A stretch of 13,783 nucleotides of DNA from Rhodospirillaceae bacterium (lineage in GTDB: Bacteria > Pseudomonadota > Alphaproteobacteria > UBA8366 > GCA-2717185), in NCBI GenBank assembly GCA_018660965.1, contig JABJJH010000259.1, positions 1 through 13,783 on the forward strand, written 5' to 3'. Within the stretch, counting starts at the first letter, position 1. Each line of letters opens with the position of its first letter. The translations under genes were made by a program, and so were the position numbers. Positions 5,581-12,838 of this stretch are shown here, piece by piece. Under the pieces are notes generated by a model. It did no database searches and was not told the DNA's origin. It saw nothing but the letters and a program-made list of their open reading frames with translations.

Positions 5581-7320
5581 ATGAAACAGATTGATAGTCC
5601 GCCGAATACCAATCCCTGCCGACCCGGCGCCACGGCACTATTTTATCCAAAATTGTATGCCGTCGCAGCGTTGGCCATGGCGGCTGCTTTTTCGATGGGT
5701 TCCGCCGCGGCGACAACGATGGATTATCTGCAATCCATGCCTCCGCCGCTGGAAAAGTTAGATACGGCACCACAAATTCTTGATTTCAATTTTCATATGG
5801 ACGGCACTGTCACGATCGATGGGTCGGCAAGGACCGCGCAGAGTTCATTGATCGAGGCATTCCGCCAACTCAAATCCGGAAATATCGATTTCGCCATATC
5901 AATGGTGGACGATGTTATTAAGAACTATCCAAATTATTCCGCCGCATACGAAGTCGCCGGCACCGCCTTGGCGATCCGCGGTAATGTTGCCGCCGCCATG
6001 GCTTATTTTAGAAAGGCGGTCCAACTCGATCCAGCCCGCGCCACCGCCTATACCAAGATGGGTGATATTCATCTCGCCTTGGGGCAGACGAATGAAGCTA
6101 AGGAGCAGTTTGAACTTGCGATATCATACAATCCGGACGAGCGCCGGGCCCATCAACGCCTCGGCAGGATGTATGATATCGCAGCATCGAGAGAACGTGC
6201 GATATTTCACTACGAAAAAGGTCTGACCGGCGTTTCGCCTGATTATGTGGGTATCAAGGTAAATCTTGGGCATCTTTATAATTTGGGCGGCCGTTACGAA
6301 GATACATTGGCTCTATTCGGCGACCTCGACAGTACGAATGCCGACCCCACCTCGAGAGACATCATTGTTGGCGATGCAAATCACGGCTTAAAGCAATACG
6401 CCAAAGCCATCGCGCTCTATCGCAAGGTTTTGACCCTCAATCCAGAAGATGTGAATGTCCGAATTCGTCTCGCATGGTCTTTGTACGGTAGCCAAGATTA
6501 CAGCGCTGCTCTTTCGATTTTCGAAGAATTGGAAAAAAAGGCGGATAATTCACATATGGTTTTGTCTGGTTTGGGCGCAACATACGAACGCATGGGCAAT
6601 CTTGTGGCGGCAGAGCGTGTTTATGATCAATTGATTTTGCGCTATGCCGCACAGCAATCTACCTACCGGCGTGTCGGCTTGTTTTGGGGTTCGATAAAGC
6701 GATACGGAAAAGCAATTGCAATATTTAACAGGGGGTTGAAAGAATACCCCAACGACGTCGTCCTTTTACGTGGCAAACGTACGGCCCTGCAACGGCTTGG
6801 CAAAATCAAGGAGGCGGTTAGCGTTGCCCAGCGTATCGTCTCCTTGATACCCAAAAGCGGCTCGGCGCTATTTTATTTGGCATCGTTGCAGCAGGATGCC
6901 GGACTGTTCCTGCTGGCAATTGAGAATTACCGCGCCATACTGAAAATAAATTCCAACCATTTTGGTACGTTGAATAATCTTGCGGTTCTTCTGACAAAAA
7001 CAGGATCCGCAGATCAAGCACTGCCATATGCTGAAAAAGCCAGAAAATTGGAACCCGAGCGAAGCGACACCGCCGATACACTGGGTTGGACGTTATTTCG
7101 ATCGGGGCAAAGGCAACAGGGGATTGAAGAATTGCGACGGGCCCATAATCTTGCGCCAAAAGGTGCTGCGCCACTTTATCATTTGGGTTTGGCGTATTGG
7201 GAAATGAAAAATGCGGACCAAGCGAGAGAGTATCTAAGTCGGGCCGTCAAACAGTTAAAAACGGGTTCGAGAATGGCCAAGCATGCCCAAAATGTATTGG
7301 CTGGAATGGATGGGCCGTGA
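5581..7320 (+). CDS. Exported TPR-repeat protein
   Basis: A 579-residue protein made almost entirely of tetratricopeptide repeats. An N-terminal hydrophobic stretch (about 24-45, LYAVAALAMAAAF then GSAAA) looks like a signal peptide or anchor, so the repeats should lie outside the cytoplasm. A linker of about 40 residues follows. From about residue 88 to the end there are roughly a dozen TPR units, with classic examples at AAMAYFRKAVQLDPARATAY, LGQTNEAKEQFELAISYNPD and LNNLAVLLTKTGSADQALPY. Such proteins are scaffolds for protein assemblies. The C-terminal repeats resemble those of TPR proteins from PEP-CTERM/exopolysaccharide loci such as PrsT. This one is shorter than PrsT and has no lipobox, so I do not assign that name. 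The ATG at 5581 has no good Shine-Dalgarno sequence, and no better in-frame start is seen. Codons are AT-richer than in the flanking blocks. It follows the VWA gene after a strong terminator, so it needs its own promoter, possibly the TTGACA at 5458, although the -10 there is poor. Confidence 0.85.
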   Translation: MKQIDSPPNTNPCRPGATALFYPKLYAVAALAMAAAFSMGSAAATTMDYLQSMPPPLEKLDTAPQILDFNFHMDGTVTIDGSARTAQSSLIEAFRQLKSGNIDFAISMVDDVIKNYPNYSAAYEVAGTALAIRGNVAAAMAYFRKAVQLDPARATAYTKMGDIHLALGQTNEAKEQFELAISYNPDERRAHQRLGRMYDIAASRERAIFHYEKGLTGVSPDYVGIKVNLGHLYNLGGRYEDTLALFGDLDSTNADPTSRDIIVGDANHGLKQYAKAIALYRKVLTLNPEDVNVRIRLAWSLYGSQDYSAALSIFEELEKKADNSHMVLSGLGATYERMGNLVAAERVYDQLILRYAAQQSTYRRVGLFWGSIKRYGKAIAIFNRGLKEYPNDVVLLRGKRTALQRLGKIKEAVSVAQRIVSLIPKSGSALFYLASLQQDAGLFLLAIENYRAILKINSNHFGTLNNLAVLLTKTGSADQALPYAEKARKLEPERSDTADTLGWTLFRSGQRQQGIEELRRAHNLAPKGAAPLYHLGLAYWEMKNADQAREYLSRAVKQLKTGSRMAKHAQNVLAGMDGP

Positions 7321-7758
7321 CACCCGAACCGTTGCCGTGTGCCGTGGAGTGAGGTGATGGGTGGACGGGCTCCCCGGCATCTAGGTGCCATACCGCACGC
7401 TCGGTGAGCCATCTGCTCGGCGCTCAAACTCTCGAGTATAATGACAGACTGGCGCAAGCTGCCACCAGGCAGGGCCAAGGCATCAATCTGTCACGTCGCT
7501 TCTGTACGGCGAGGGTGATTGCATTCAGACCGCAATCCAGATATCCGGTTAACGCCGCGCGATATAGCTCTTGTCGGATCTTTAACATTAGGGGCGTTTA
7601 TGTTGTTCGTAACCGTCTGGCGACGCCGCCCTAACGCGCAACCAAAAATTATAGGGACACTAAATTTAATGGACATTTAGATAAGTATTGCGCCCCCTTC
7701 ATTCCGAAAATACGCGAGGCGCTTCACGAACGGGAACACACTAACTAAGGATACGCCC
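7321..7758. other. Intergenic region without a recognisable gene
   Basis: About 440 bp with no supported gene. Short open frames exist on both strands, but they lack ribosome sites and resemble no family I know. A TATAAT at 7437-7442 has no partner -35. A small inverted repeat (CTAAAT, nine bases, ATTTAG) lies near 7660-7680 in an AT-rich stretch, where a promoter for the hydrolase gene might sit. No clear terminator follows the TPR gene. Confidence 0.5.
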
Positions 7759-8448
7759 ATGACGACATTTGTACTGCTGCACGGCGCCTATCAAGGCCCC
7801 TGGATATGGAAGATGGTGGCCGAGCGTCTGCGGGGGCAAGGCCATACGGTCTATGTACCCTGCCTCGACGGCTGCGGTGAGCGCGCGGCCTCGGCCCGCC
7901 CGGGCGTCACCACCGAAAGCCAGGCGGAAGAAGTCGCGGACATGCTACGGCTCGAAGACCTCTCGGACGTGGTGCTGGCCGGAACCTCCAGCGGCGGCAT
8001 GGTCATGGCCCGCGTGGCGGAGCGCGCGCGGGACAAGATCGCCCGTGTCGTCTTCGCCGATGCGCTGGCGCTGTTCGACGGTGAGAAAATTCGCGATATC
8101 GTCACCGCGCCCGCAACAATCGAAGGCGACGTCGCCATCGGCCCGGACCACGCCGACCTGGTGAACCGCAGCTTCAAAGACATGGAGCCGACCTTGCGCG
8201 ACTGGGCCGCCGACCGCATGACCCTGCATCCGCGCGCCTGTTTCTATGAACCCGTCAAGCTCGACAGCTTCTGGGACCAGACGTGGGACGCCACTGTGAT
8301 CTATTGCCCGCAGGCGCAGAACCCGGGCCGTCCGCATCAGGAGCGCTGCGCAACGAAGTTGAACGCCCGCTGGCGCGAGATCGACACCGGCCACTACCCA
8401 ATGCTGACCACCCCTGACGAACTCGCCCGCCTGATTGCCGAAAGCTAG
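7759..8448 (+). CDS. Alpha/beta hydrolase
   Basis: A 229-residue alpha/beta-hydrolase-fold enzyme, probably cytoplasmic. The oxyanion-hole motif LLHGAYQGPWIW is at residues 6-17. The nucleophile elbow GTSSGG puts the catalytic serine at Ser77, and the C-terminal histidine is His212 in DTGHYPMLTTPDELA. The short length, HGA-x-x-G-x-W motif and GxSxGG elbow resemble the small esterase/methylesterase-like group (plant MES/HNL relatives and their bacterial counterparts). The acid residue is uncertain. AAGGA lies seven bases before the ATG. It is the first plus-strand gene after the low-GC island and returns to GC-rich codon use. The next gene starts 61 bp later on the same strand and may be cotranscribed. 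It likely hydrolyses an ester or a related bond of a small molecule; the substrate is unknown. Confidence 0.87.
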   Translation: MTTFVLLHGAYQGPWIWKMVAERLRGQGHTVYVPCLDGCGERAASARPGVTTESQAEEVADMLRLEDLSDVVLAGTSSGGMVMARVAERARDKIARVVFADALALFDGEKIRDIVTAPATIEGDVAIGPDHADLVNRSFKDMEPTLRDWAADRMTLHPRACFYEPVKLDSFWDQTWDATVIYCPQAQNPGRPHQERCATKLNARWREIDTGHYPMLTTPDELARLIAES

Positions 8449-8509
8449 AGCAGATCTATCTTTATGAATTTAGAGCAAATCGTGATCAGTCGAGCCAGAA
8501 GGAAATTTT

Positions 8510-9280
8510 ATGTCGAAGCCAATTGTCGGCGTGATCGGAAACATGCATGAGACCGAAGGCCGTCATGCCGGACAGCGGGTGGGACAAAGGAATCTTCACG
8601 CTGTGGCGACGGTCGCTAACGCCATGCCTGTGATGTTCGCAGGGGCGCCGGATATAACCTGTACCGAGACTTTGCTGGAGGTTGTCGATGGCGTTCTTTT
8701 GACCGGGGCGGCCCCCAATGTTCATCCCTCTCACTTTGGGGTCGACCCCCATCCCAGTCACGAACCCTACGATGAAAACCGGGATGAAATAGCGCTGAAT
8801 TTGACGAGAGCCTGTGTTGAACGGGGCGTTCCGATCTTTGGCGTCTGCCGGGGTTTTCAGGAAATGTGTGTCGCCTTTGGGAGTTCCCTGCACCCTGAAA
8901 TCCGGGATTTGCCGGGGCGAATGAACCACCGGGCGCCGAGGCTGGACTCGGGAGAGCGGCACCCTGATCCAGAAGTCGTGTTCGCGGACCGTCATGACAT
9001 CAATCTTGTGCCCGGGGGTGTTTTCGCCCGGCTGTTTGGCCGTGAAACAGTGCGCGTCAACTCACTCCACGGCCAGGGCGTCGCCGAGGCGGGGGATCGC
9101 ATCCTCATCGAGGGGGTGGCGGAAGACGGCACTGTTGAGGCGATACGGATCGCTGACGCCCCCGGCTTTGCGTTGGGGGTGCAATGGCACGCCGAATACG
9201 ACCCGCAAAGCAACCCGATCAACCGCGCATTATTTCAGGCCTTTGGAGAGGCTATTTCCGGGTATAATCGAGCGCGATAG
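8510..9280 (+). CDS. Gamma-glutamyl-gamma-aminobutyrate hydrolase family (peptidase C26) protein
   Basis: A 256-residue class I glutamine-amidotransferase-fold hydrolase of the peptidase C26/PuuD family, which cleaves gamma-glutamyl amides such as gamma-glutamyl-GABA. The triad is visible: Cys113 in FGVCRGFQEM, His227 and Glu229 in GVQWHAEYDPQSNP. VDGVLLTGAAPNVHPSHFG (about 59-77) is the conserved segment that in PuuD proteins reads GGxxxxxP. AGGA lies eight bases before the ATG. The gene converges with the dehydrogenase gene, with only 25 bp between the stop codons and no evident terminator there. In glutamylated-amine pathways such an enzyme removes glutamate after oxidation. The other puu genes are absent, so it may instead act on another gamma-glutamyl intermediate of the neighbouring catabolic genes. 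The fold call is firm; the substrate is open. Confidence 0.9.
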   Translation: MSKPIVGVIGNMHETEGRHAGQRVGQRNLHAVATVANAMPVMFAGAPDITCTETLLEVVDGVLLTGAAPNVHPSHFGVDPHPSHEPYDENRDEIALNLTRACVERGVPIFGVCRGFQEMCVAFGSSLHPEIRDLPGRMNHRAPRLDSGERHPDPEVVFADRHDINLVPGGVFARLFGRETVRVNSLHGQGVAEAGDRILIEGVAEDGTVEAIRIADAPGFALGVQWHAEYDPQSNPINRALFQAFGEAISGYNRAR

Positions 9281-9305
9281 TCGAGCCACAAAGGGGGCCG
9301 GAACG

Positions 9306-10172
9306 TTAGTTGTCCAGCAAGTACCTGAGGACCTCGTCCGAACCGCCCAGGCCTCCGGATTTGTCCTCGATCAGCTGGTAAAGCTCGCGCGCAAGTCCGG
9401 TAACCGGCATCGCCTGACCCACGGCCGCGCCGCTGTCGACCGCCGCGCTCAAATCCTTTAAGCCAAGGAATGTGCGCGATGGATATTCTCCGCGCACAAT
9501 CGCTCCTTCAAGCCCGCGCAACTGCTTGCTGTCGGCGGTGCACGTAATCATGGTCTTGTATAAAGCTTCAGTGGATAGACCAGCCTTCTGCGCCATGGAA
9601 AACGCTTCGGCGATCGCCAGGCGCCCGACCCCGAGAATTAAATTGTTGGCCAGTTTACCGACCATTCCCGCGCCCAGTGGGCCAAGATGGGTGACGTTAG
9701 CCGAGACGGCGTCGAGGAGGGGGCGTTGCGCCTCAAACGCATCCACATCGCCGCCGCACAACATCGTCAACGTGCCCTCATCCGCACCGGTAATCCCGCC
9801 GCTGACAGGACAGTCGATGAGGGTGACATTGCTCGTCTCGACCACCGCCGCAATCCGGCGCAGCTCTGACAGGGCAATCGTGCTGTTGATGAGAATGACG
9901 CCGTCCGTCATCGTTTCAAGCAAACCGCCCGGCCCACAAACGACGCTCTCGACTTGCGCGCCATCAACCACCATGACCATCACTTGCCGGCACGACCGGC
10001 CAATCTCCGCCACGCTCCCGGCCTCTCGCCCCCCTTGCTGGACCAGCCTCTGCAAGGGTTGGCTTTGGAGGTCGTACGCCAGGACATCATGGCCCTTTTC
10101 CACCAGGTTTCGGGCCATGCCGTACCCCATCGCCCCGAGTCCAATAAATCCGACGGCGCCATTTTCACTCAT
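9306..10172 (-). CDS. NAD(P)-dependent oxidoreductase, 3-hydroxyisobutyrate dehydrogenase family
   Basis: A 288-residue beta-hydroxyacid dehydrogenase, which oxidises 3-hydroxy acids (or reduces the matching semialdehyde) with NAD(P). The N-terminal Rossmann motif GFIGLGAMGYGMARNL is at residues 8-23. The substrate-binding signature DCPVSGGITGADEGTL is at 120-135. The catalytic lysine is Lys173 in GMVGKLANNLILG, with Asn177 next to it. The length is normal for the family. AGGAG lies eight bases before the ATG. The gene follows the SDR gene by 56 bp on the same strand and is probably cotranscribed, giving two dehydrogenases from one message. It converges with the PuuD-like gene. Family members include 3-hydroxyisobutyrate, tartronate semialdehyde and 6-phosphogluconate-like dehydrogenases; the sequence alone does not decide. 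Confidence 0.92.
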   Translation of the reverse strand: MSENGAVGFIGLGAMGYGMARNLVEKGHDVLAYDLQSQPLQRLVQQGGREAGSVAEIGRSCRQVMVMVVDGAQVESVVCGPGGLLETMTDGVILINSTIALSELRRIAAVVETSNVTLIDCPVSGGITGADEGTLTMLCGGDVDAFEAQRPLLDAVSANVTHLGPLGAGMVGKLANNLILGVGRLAIAEAFSMAQKAGLSTEALYKTMITCTADSKQLRGLEGAIVRGEYPSRTFLGLKDLSAAVDSGAAVGQAMPVTGLARELYQLIEDKSGGLGGSDEVLRYLLDN

Positions 10173-10228
10173 TGGGCGTACTCCTGTGCAATGTTGTCAT
10201 CAATTTCACCTTCCGGGTAAAAGCAGCA

Positions 10229-10972
10229 TCAAGCAGCCGTGTTGCCCCCATCGACAATCAATTCCGTTCCCGTCACGAACGACGCCTCGTCGGACGCCAG
10301 GAACATCACCGCATTGGCGATCTCCTCGGGCCGGGCGAACCGTCCGAGCGGGATAGCGGCGAAGCGCTCCACGCGCACCGACTCTGGCACCGCCTCGTAA
10401 CCCATCGCCGTCTCGACCGGACCGGGATGCACCGAATTGCACCGGATGCCATCCTTTGCGTATTGCACCGCAACCGACTTGCTCATCAGCCGTACGGCGC
10501 CCTTTGACGCGCCATAATGCGACGACATCGAAGCCCTGATGCCGGCCGTCGAGGAAATGTTAACAATCGACCCGCCGCCACTTCGTTTCATGGGATCCAG
10601 CACCGCCTTGCAGCCAAGGAACACGCCCTTGCCATTCACGTCCATGACAAGGTCCCAATCCGCCTCGCTGGTCTCGTGCATCGGTTTGCGTTGGAAAACC
10701 CCGGCATTGTTGACGAGGATGTCCAGCCGTCCCTGCTGGTCCATAAGGCCCGTGACCGCCGCGTCCCACTCGGCCGCCTTCGTTACATCCAGCTTGATAA
10801 ACGTAACGGATTGGCCCGCCGCGTTCAGTTCCGCCGCCAATTTCTCTCCCGCCTCAACCGCGACGTCGGCGAGCCCGACATGCGCGCCTTCGGCGGCAAG
10901 GCGTCGAACCACGGCCTCCCCGATCCCCCTGTGACCACCGGAAACCAGTGCAACTTTACCAGTGAGTTTCAT
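10229..10972 (-). CDS. Short-chain dehydrogenase/reductase (SDR), classical type
   Basis: A 247-residue classical SDR. The cofactor motif is SGGHRGIG (11-18), Asp36 at the end of strand 2 favours NAD over NADP, NNAG is at 88-91, and the catalytic residues are Ser140/141 (NISSTAG), Tyr153 and Lys157 (YGASK). The C-terminal PGPVETAMG and FVTGTELIVDGG segments are standard. GGGG lies about six bases before the ATG. It is the first gene of a minus-strand pair with the 3-hydroxyisobutyrate-dehydrogenase-like gene and diverges from the flavin monooxygenase gene. It most likely oxidises a hydroxyl group of the pathway intermediate. Annotation tools often call such proteins glucose 1-dehydrogenase or 3-oxoacyl-ACP reductase; neither is supported by the context. 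Confidence 0.93.
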   Translation of the reverse strand: MKLTGKVALVSGGHRGIGEAVVRRLAAEGAHVGLADVAVEAGEKLAAELNAAGQSVTFIKLDVTKAAEWDAAVTGLMDQQGRLDILVNNAGVFQRKPMHETSEADWDLVMDVNGKGVFLGCKAVLDPMKRSGGGSIVNISSTAGIRASMSSHYGASKGAVRLMSKSVAVQYAKDGIRCNSVHPGPVETAMGYEAVPESVRVERFAAIPLGRFARPEEIANAVMFLASDEASFVTGTELIVDGGNTAA

Positions 10973-11088
10973 GATTTTCCCCTTTTCAGATGCGCCATTA
11001 TCGGGGTGAGCACGTCGATGATGTCAAGCTTGATCGCCGTAGGGCGGGATGGCTGAACGGTTACGATCTATGAGCGTTTGAACGTGAC

Positions 11089-11136
11089 CGGGGTAAATCT
11101 TCGTCATAAATTCGAGTTTGCTCCGCGATTACCCCG
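11089..11136. promoter_or_regulatory. Inverted repeat CGGGGTAA/TTACCCCG upstream of the monooxygenase
   Basis: CGGGGTAA (11089-11096) and its exact complement TTACCCCG (11129-11136) are 32 bases apart, within the 192 bp between the divergent SDR and monooxygenase genes. It could be an operator or a leader stem; chance is not excluded. Confidence 0.3.
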
Positions 11137-11164
11137 CATGCATGCCCGTCATAAGGACCAGCCC

Positions 11165-12541
11165 ATGAACCGTCCGCGCCGCATGTTACTCAACGCCTTC
11201 AGCATGAATTGTATTTCGCACATTCATCATGGGATGTGGACCCGTCCCGACACGAGGCAACTCGAATACGCCAGCTTTGCGCCCTGGACAGAGCTGGCGC
11301 AATTACTGGAACGGGGCTGTTTCGACGCCATTTTTTTAGCGGACGTCATCGGCGCCCATGATGTGTTTCGCAACGGCAGTGAAACGTCAATCGTCGAGGC
11401 CATGCAAATCCCTATCAACGACCCGGCGATGCTGATCCCGGCGATGGCGCAGGCCACCGAGCATTTAGGCCTCGCCTATACCAGTTCGGTTCTTCAAATG
11501 CCGCCGTTTACGTTTGCGCGCCAGATATCCACGCTCGATCACCTGACGGCGGGTCGCATCGGCTGGAACATCGTCACGTCGGCCCTGCGGAACGCCGGGA
11601 CGAATTTGGGATTTGCGGGATTACCGTCCCATGAAGAGCGTTACGCCCGCGCCGATGAATATCTCGAGGTGGTGTATAAGCTGTGGGAAGAGAGCTGGGA
11701 GGACGATGCTGTCCTTGGTGGCGCCGCGCATCGTGACGCCGCGCATCGCCGTTACGCCGAACCGTCCAAAATTCATCCCATCAACCATGTCGGCCAATAT
11801 TACAATGTCGAAGGCCCCCATCTGTGTGAGCCCTCGCCGCAACGCACGCCCCTGCTGTTCCAGGCGGGGTCTTCGACAAGGGGACGCAGTTTCGCCGCCC
11901 GACACGCGGAATGTGTGTTCGTCGTCGACTCGCTGGCGGCGTTAAAGGGCCCCGCGAGCGTCGTTCGCGACATCCAAACCCAGGCGCGCAAATTTGGGCG
12001 CGACCCAAACGGCATCCGGTTTTTTCAGGGCCTTTCACCCATTGTCGGCGGCACCGAGGCGGAAGCCAAAGCCAAGCTGGACGACTATATGGAAAGTTAC
12101 AGCATGGACGGCGCGTTGGCGCATATCAGCGGCATCATGGGCGTCGATCTTGGCGACGTTGATCTGGAAGCGCCCATCGAATCCATCGAAGTCGAAGCCC
12201 TGCGCGGGTGGGTCAAAGGCCTTGTGGAAGCCGAGCCCAAGAAGACCAAGACGTTCAGAGACCTGATCCGGGCCCGGACCATTGAGCGGTTCATCGTCGG
12301 CGCGCCGGAACAGGTTGCCGACGGCATGGAAGACTGGTTCAACGCAGGCGTGGACGGTTTCAACCTGACCTACAGCGTGACGCCGGGAACATTCGTCGAC
12401 TTCATTGACGGCGTCGTGCCGGTCTTGCAACGGCGCGGGCTGGTTCAAACGGAATATGCGCCGGGCGCCTTACGGGAAAAAATCTTCGGCCACGCGAAAA
12501 TCGCGCGCGATCACCCCGCCACGTCTAACCGGCGTGTTTGA
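11165..12541 (+). CDS. LLM-class flavin-dependent monooxygenase, NtaA/SnaA/DszA type
   Basis: A 458-residue bacterial-luciferase-like monooxygenase of the NtaA/SnaA/SoxA(DszA) group. These enzymes use FMNH2 from a separate reductase and molecular oxygen to oxidise nitrilotriacetate, EDTA, dibenzothiophene sulfone and similar compounds. Supporting segments are the N-terminal LLNAFSMNCISHIHHGMW, then LLERGCFDAIFLADVIG (47-63), ISTLDHLTAGRIGWNIVTS (121-139), HEERYARADEYLEVVYKLW (156-174), TPLLFQAGSSTRGRSFAA in the middle, and a C-terminal GVDGFNLTY. The frame is open to 11078, but I choose the ATG at 11165 because AAGGA lies seven bases upstream and the family starts here. No flavin reductase gene is in the window, so the partner must be elsewhere. 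It diverges from the SDR/dehydrogenase pair and may be coregulated with it. Confidence 0.93.
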   Translation: MNRPRRMLLNAFSMNCISHIHHGMWTRPDTRQLEYASFAPWTELAQLLERGCFDAIFLADVIGAHDVFRNGSETSIVEAMQIPINDPAMLIPAMAQATEHLGLAYTSSVLQMPPFTFARQISTLDHLTAGRIGWNIVTSALRNAGTNLGFAGLPSHEERYARADEYLEVVYKLWEESWEDDAVLGGAAHRDAAHRRYAEPSKIHPINHVGQYYNVEGPHLCEPSPQRTPLLFQAGSSTRGRSFAARHAECVFVVDSLAALKGPASVVRDIQTQARKFGRDPNGIRFFQGLSPIVGGTEAEAKAKLDDYMESYSMDGALAHISGIMGVDLGDVDLEAPIESIEVEALRGWVKGLVEAEPKKTKTFRDLIRARTIERFIVGAPEQVADGMEDWFNAGVDGFNLTYSVTPGTFVDFIDGVVPVLQRRGLVQTEYAPGALREKIFGHAKIARDHPATSNRRV

Positions 12542-12594
12542 GGGGGCGCGCAGATAGGAGGGTGAAATTAAGGTGATACGGCAAATTACGATAA

Positions 12595-12712
12595 CACTGG
12601 GTCTGTTGAAAAAGGGTCTCTAGCGTTTGAATTCCATAAGATACCGTCATACCTGCGCAGGCAGGTATGACGACGAAGGAAGGCCATTGCGCCTTTTTCA
12701 ACAGACCCTGTG
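12595..12712. repeat. MITE-like nested palindromic repeat (118 bp)
   Basis: Outer arms GGGTCTGTTGAAAAAGG (12599-12615) and its exact 17-bp complement (12692-12708), each continued outward by CAC/GTG after one mismatch. In the middle sits a perfect 12-bp hairpin: CGTCATACCTGC (12645-12656) pairs 12661-12672 around a GCAG loop. The whole element can fold as a stem with an inner hairpin. It contains no gene and lies between the monooxygenase stop and the end of the DUF2235 gene. The size, terminal inverted repeats and lack of coding fit a miniature inverted-repeat element or a REP/BIME unit. The inner hairpin resembles the common TCATxCCTGCG-type intergenic palindromes of proteobacteria. Confidence 0.8.
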
Positions 12713-12718
12713 TCCCCT

Positions 12719-12838
12719 TTATTCATGGAGGTTGCCCTCGAACACCCTCATCTTATTGGTGCTGGTGGTCCCTTGGTATCCGGCGGTCAAAAACCACGCA
12801 ATGGCGCCATCATCGACGCGGAAGACGCCATTAACTCA
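12719..12838 (-). pseudogene. Possible frameshifted tail of the DUF2235 gene
   Basis: Directly after the DUF2235 stop, the neighbouring minus-strand frame stays open for about 38 codons. It reads VNGVFRVDDGAIAWFLTA, then GYQGTTSTNKMRVFEGNLHE, before TAA at 12719-12721. Its codons are GC-rich like those of the gene, it has no start codon or ribosome site, and it would join the upstream frame by loss of one base near 12833. It ends just short of the palindromic repeat. It may be a lost C-terminal tail or a chance frame. Confidence 0.3.

Noticed and set aside
5581..7320. Naming the TPR protein PrsT
   Set aside because: It is shorter than PrsT and has no lipobox cysteine. TPR similarity alone is too general.
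7437..7442. Perfect TATAAT hexamer
   Set aside because: No acceptable -35 at 16-18 bp upstream and no gene close downstream.
7404..7634. Possible small protein in the gap before the alpha/beta hydrolase
   Set aside because: It starts with GTG without a ribosome site, and its composition does not look like a protein of this organism.
9472..10356. Plus-strand open frame of nearly 300 codons opposite the dehydrogenase and SDR genes
   Set aside because: It spans two convincing minus-strand genes and their spacer, and has a low-complexity Ser/Pro/Arg-rich translation. It is an antisense artefact.
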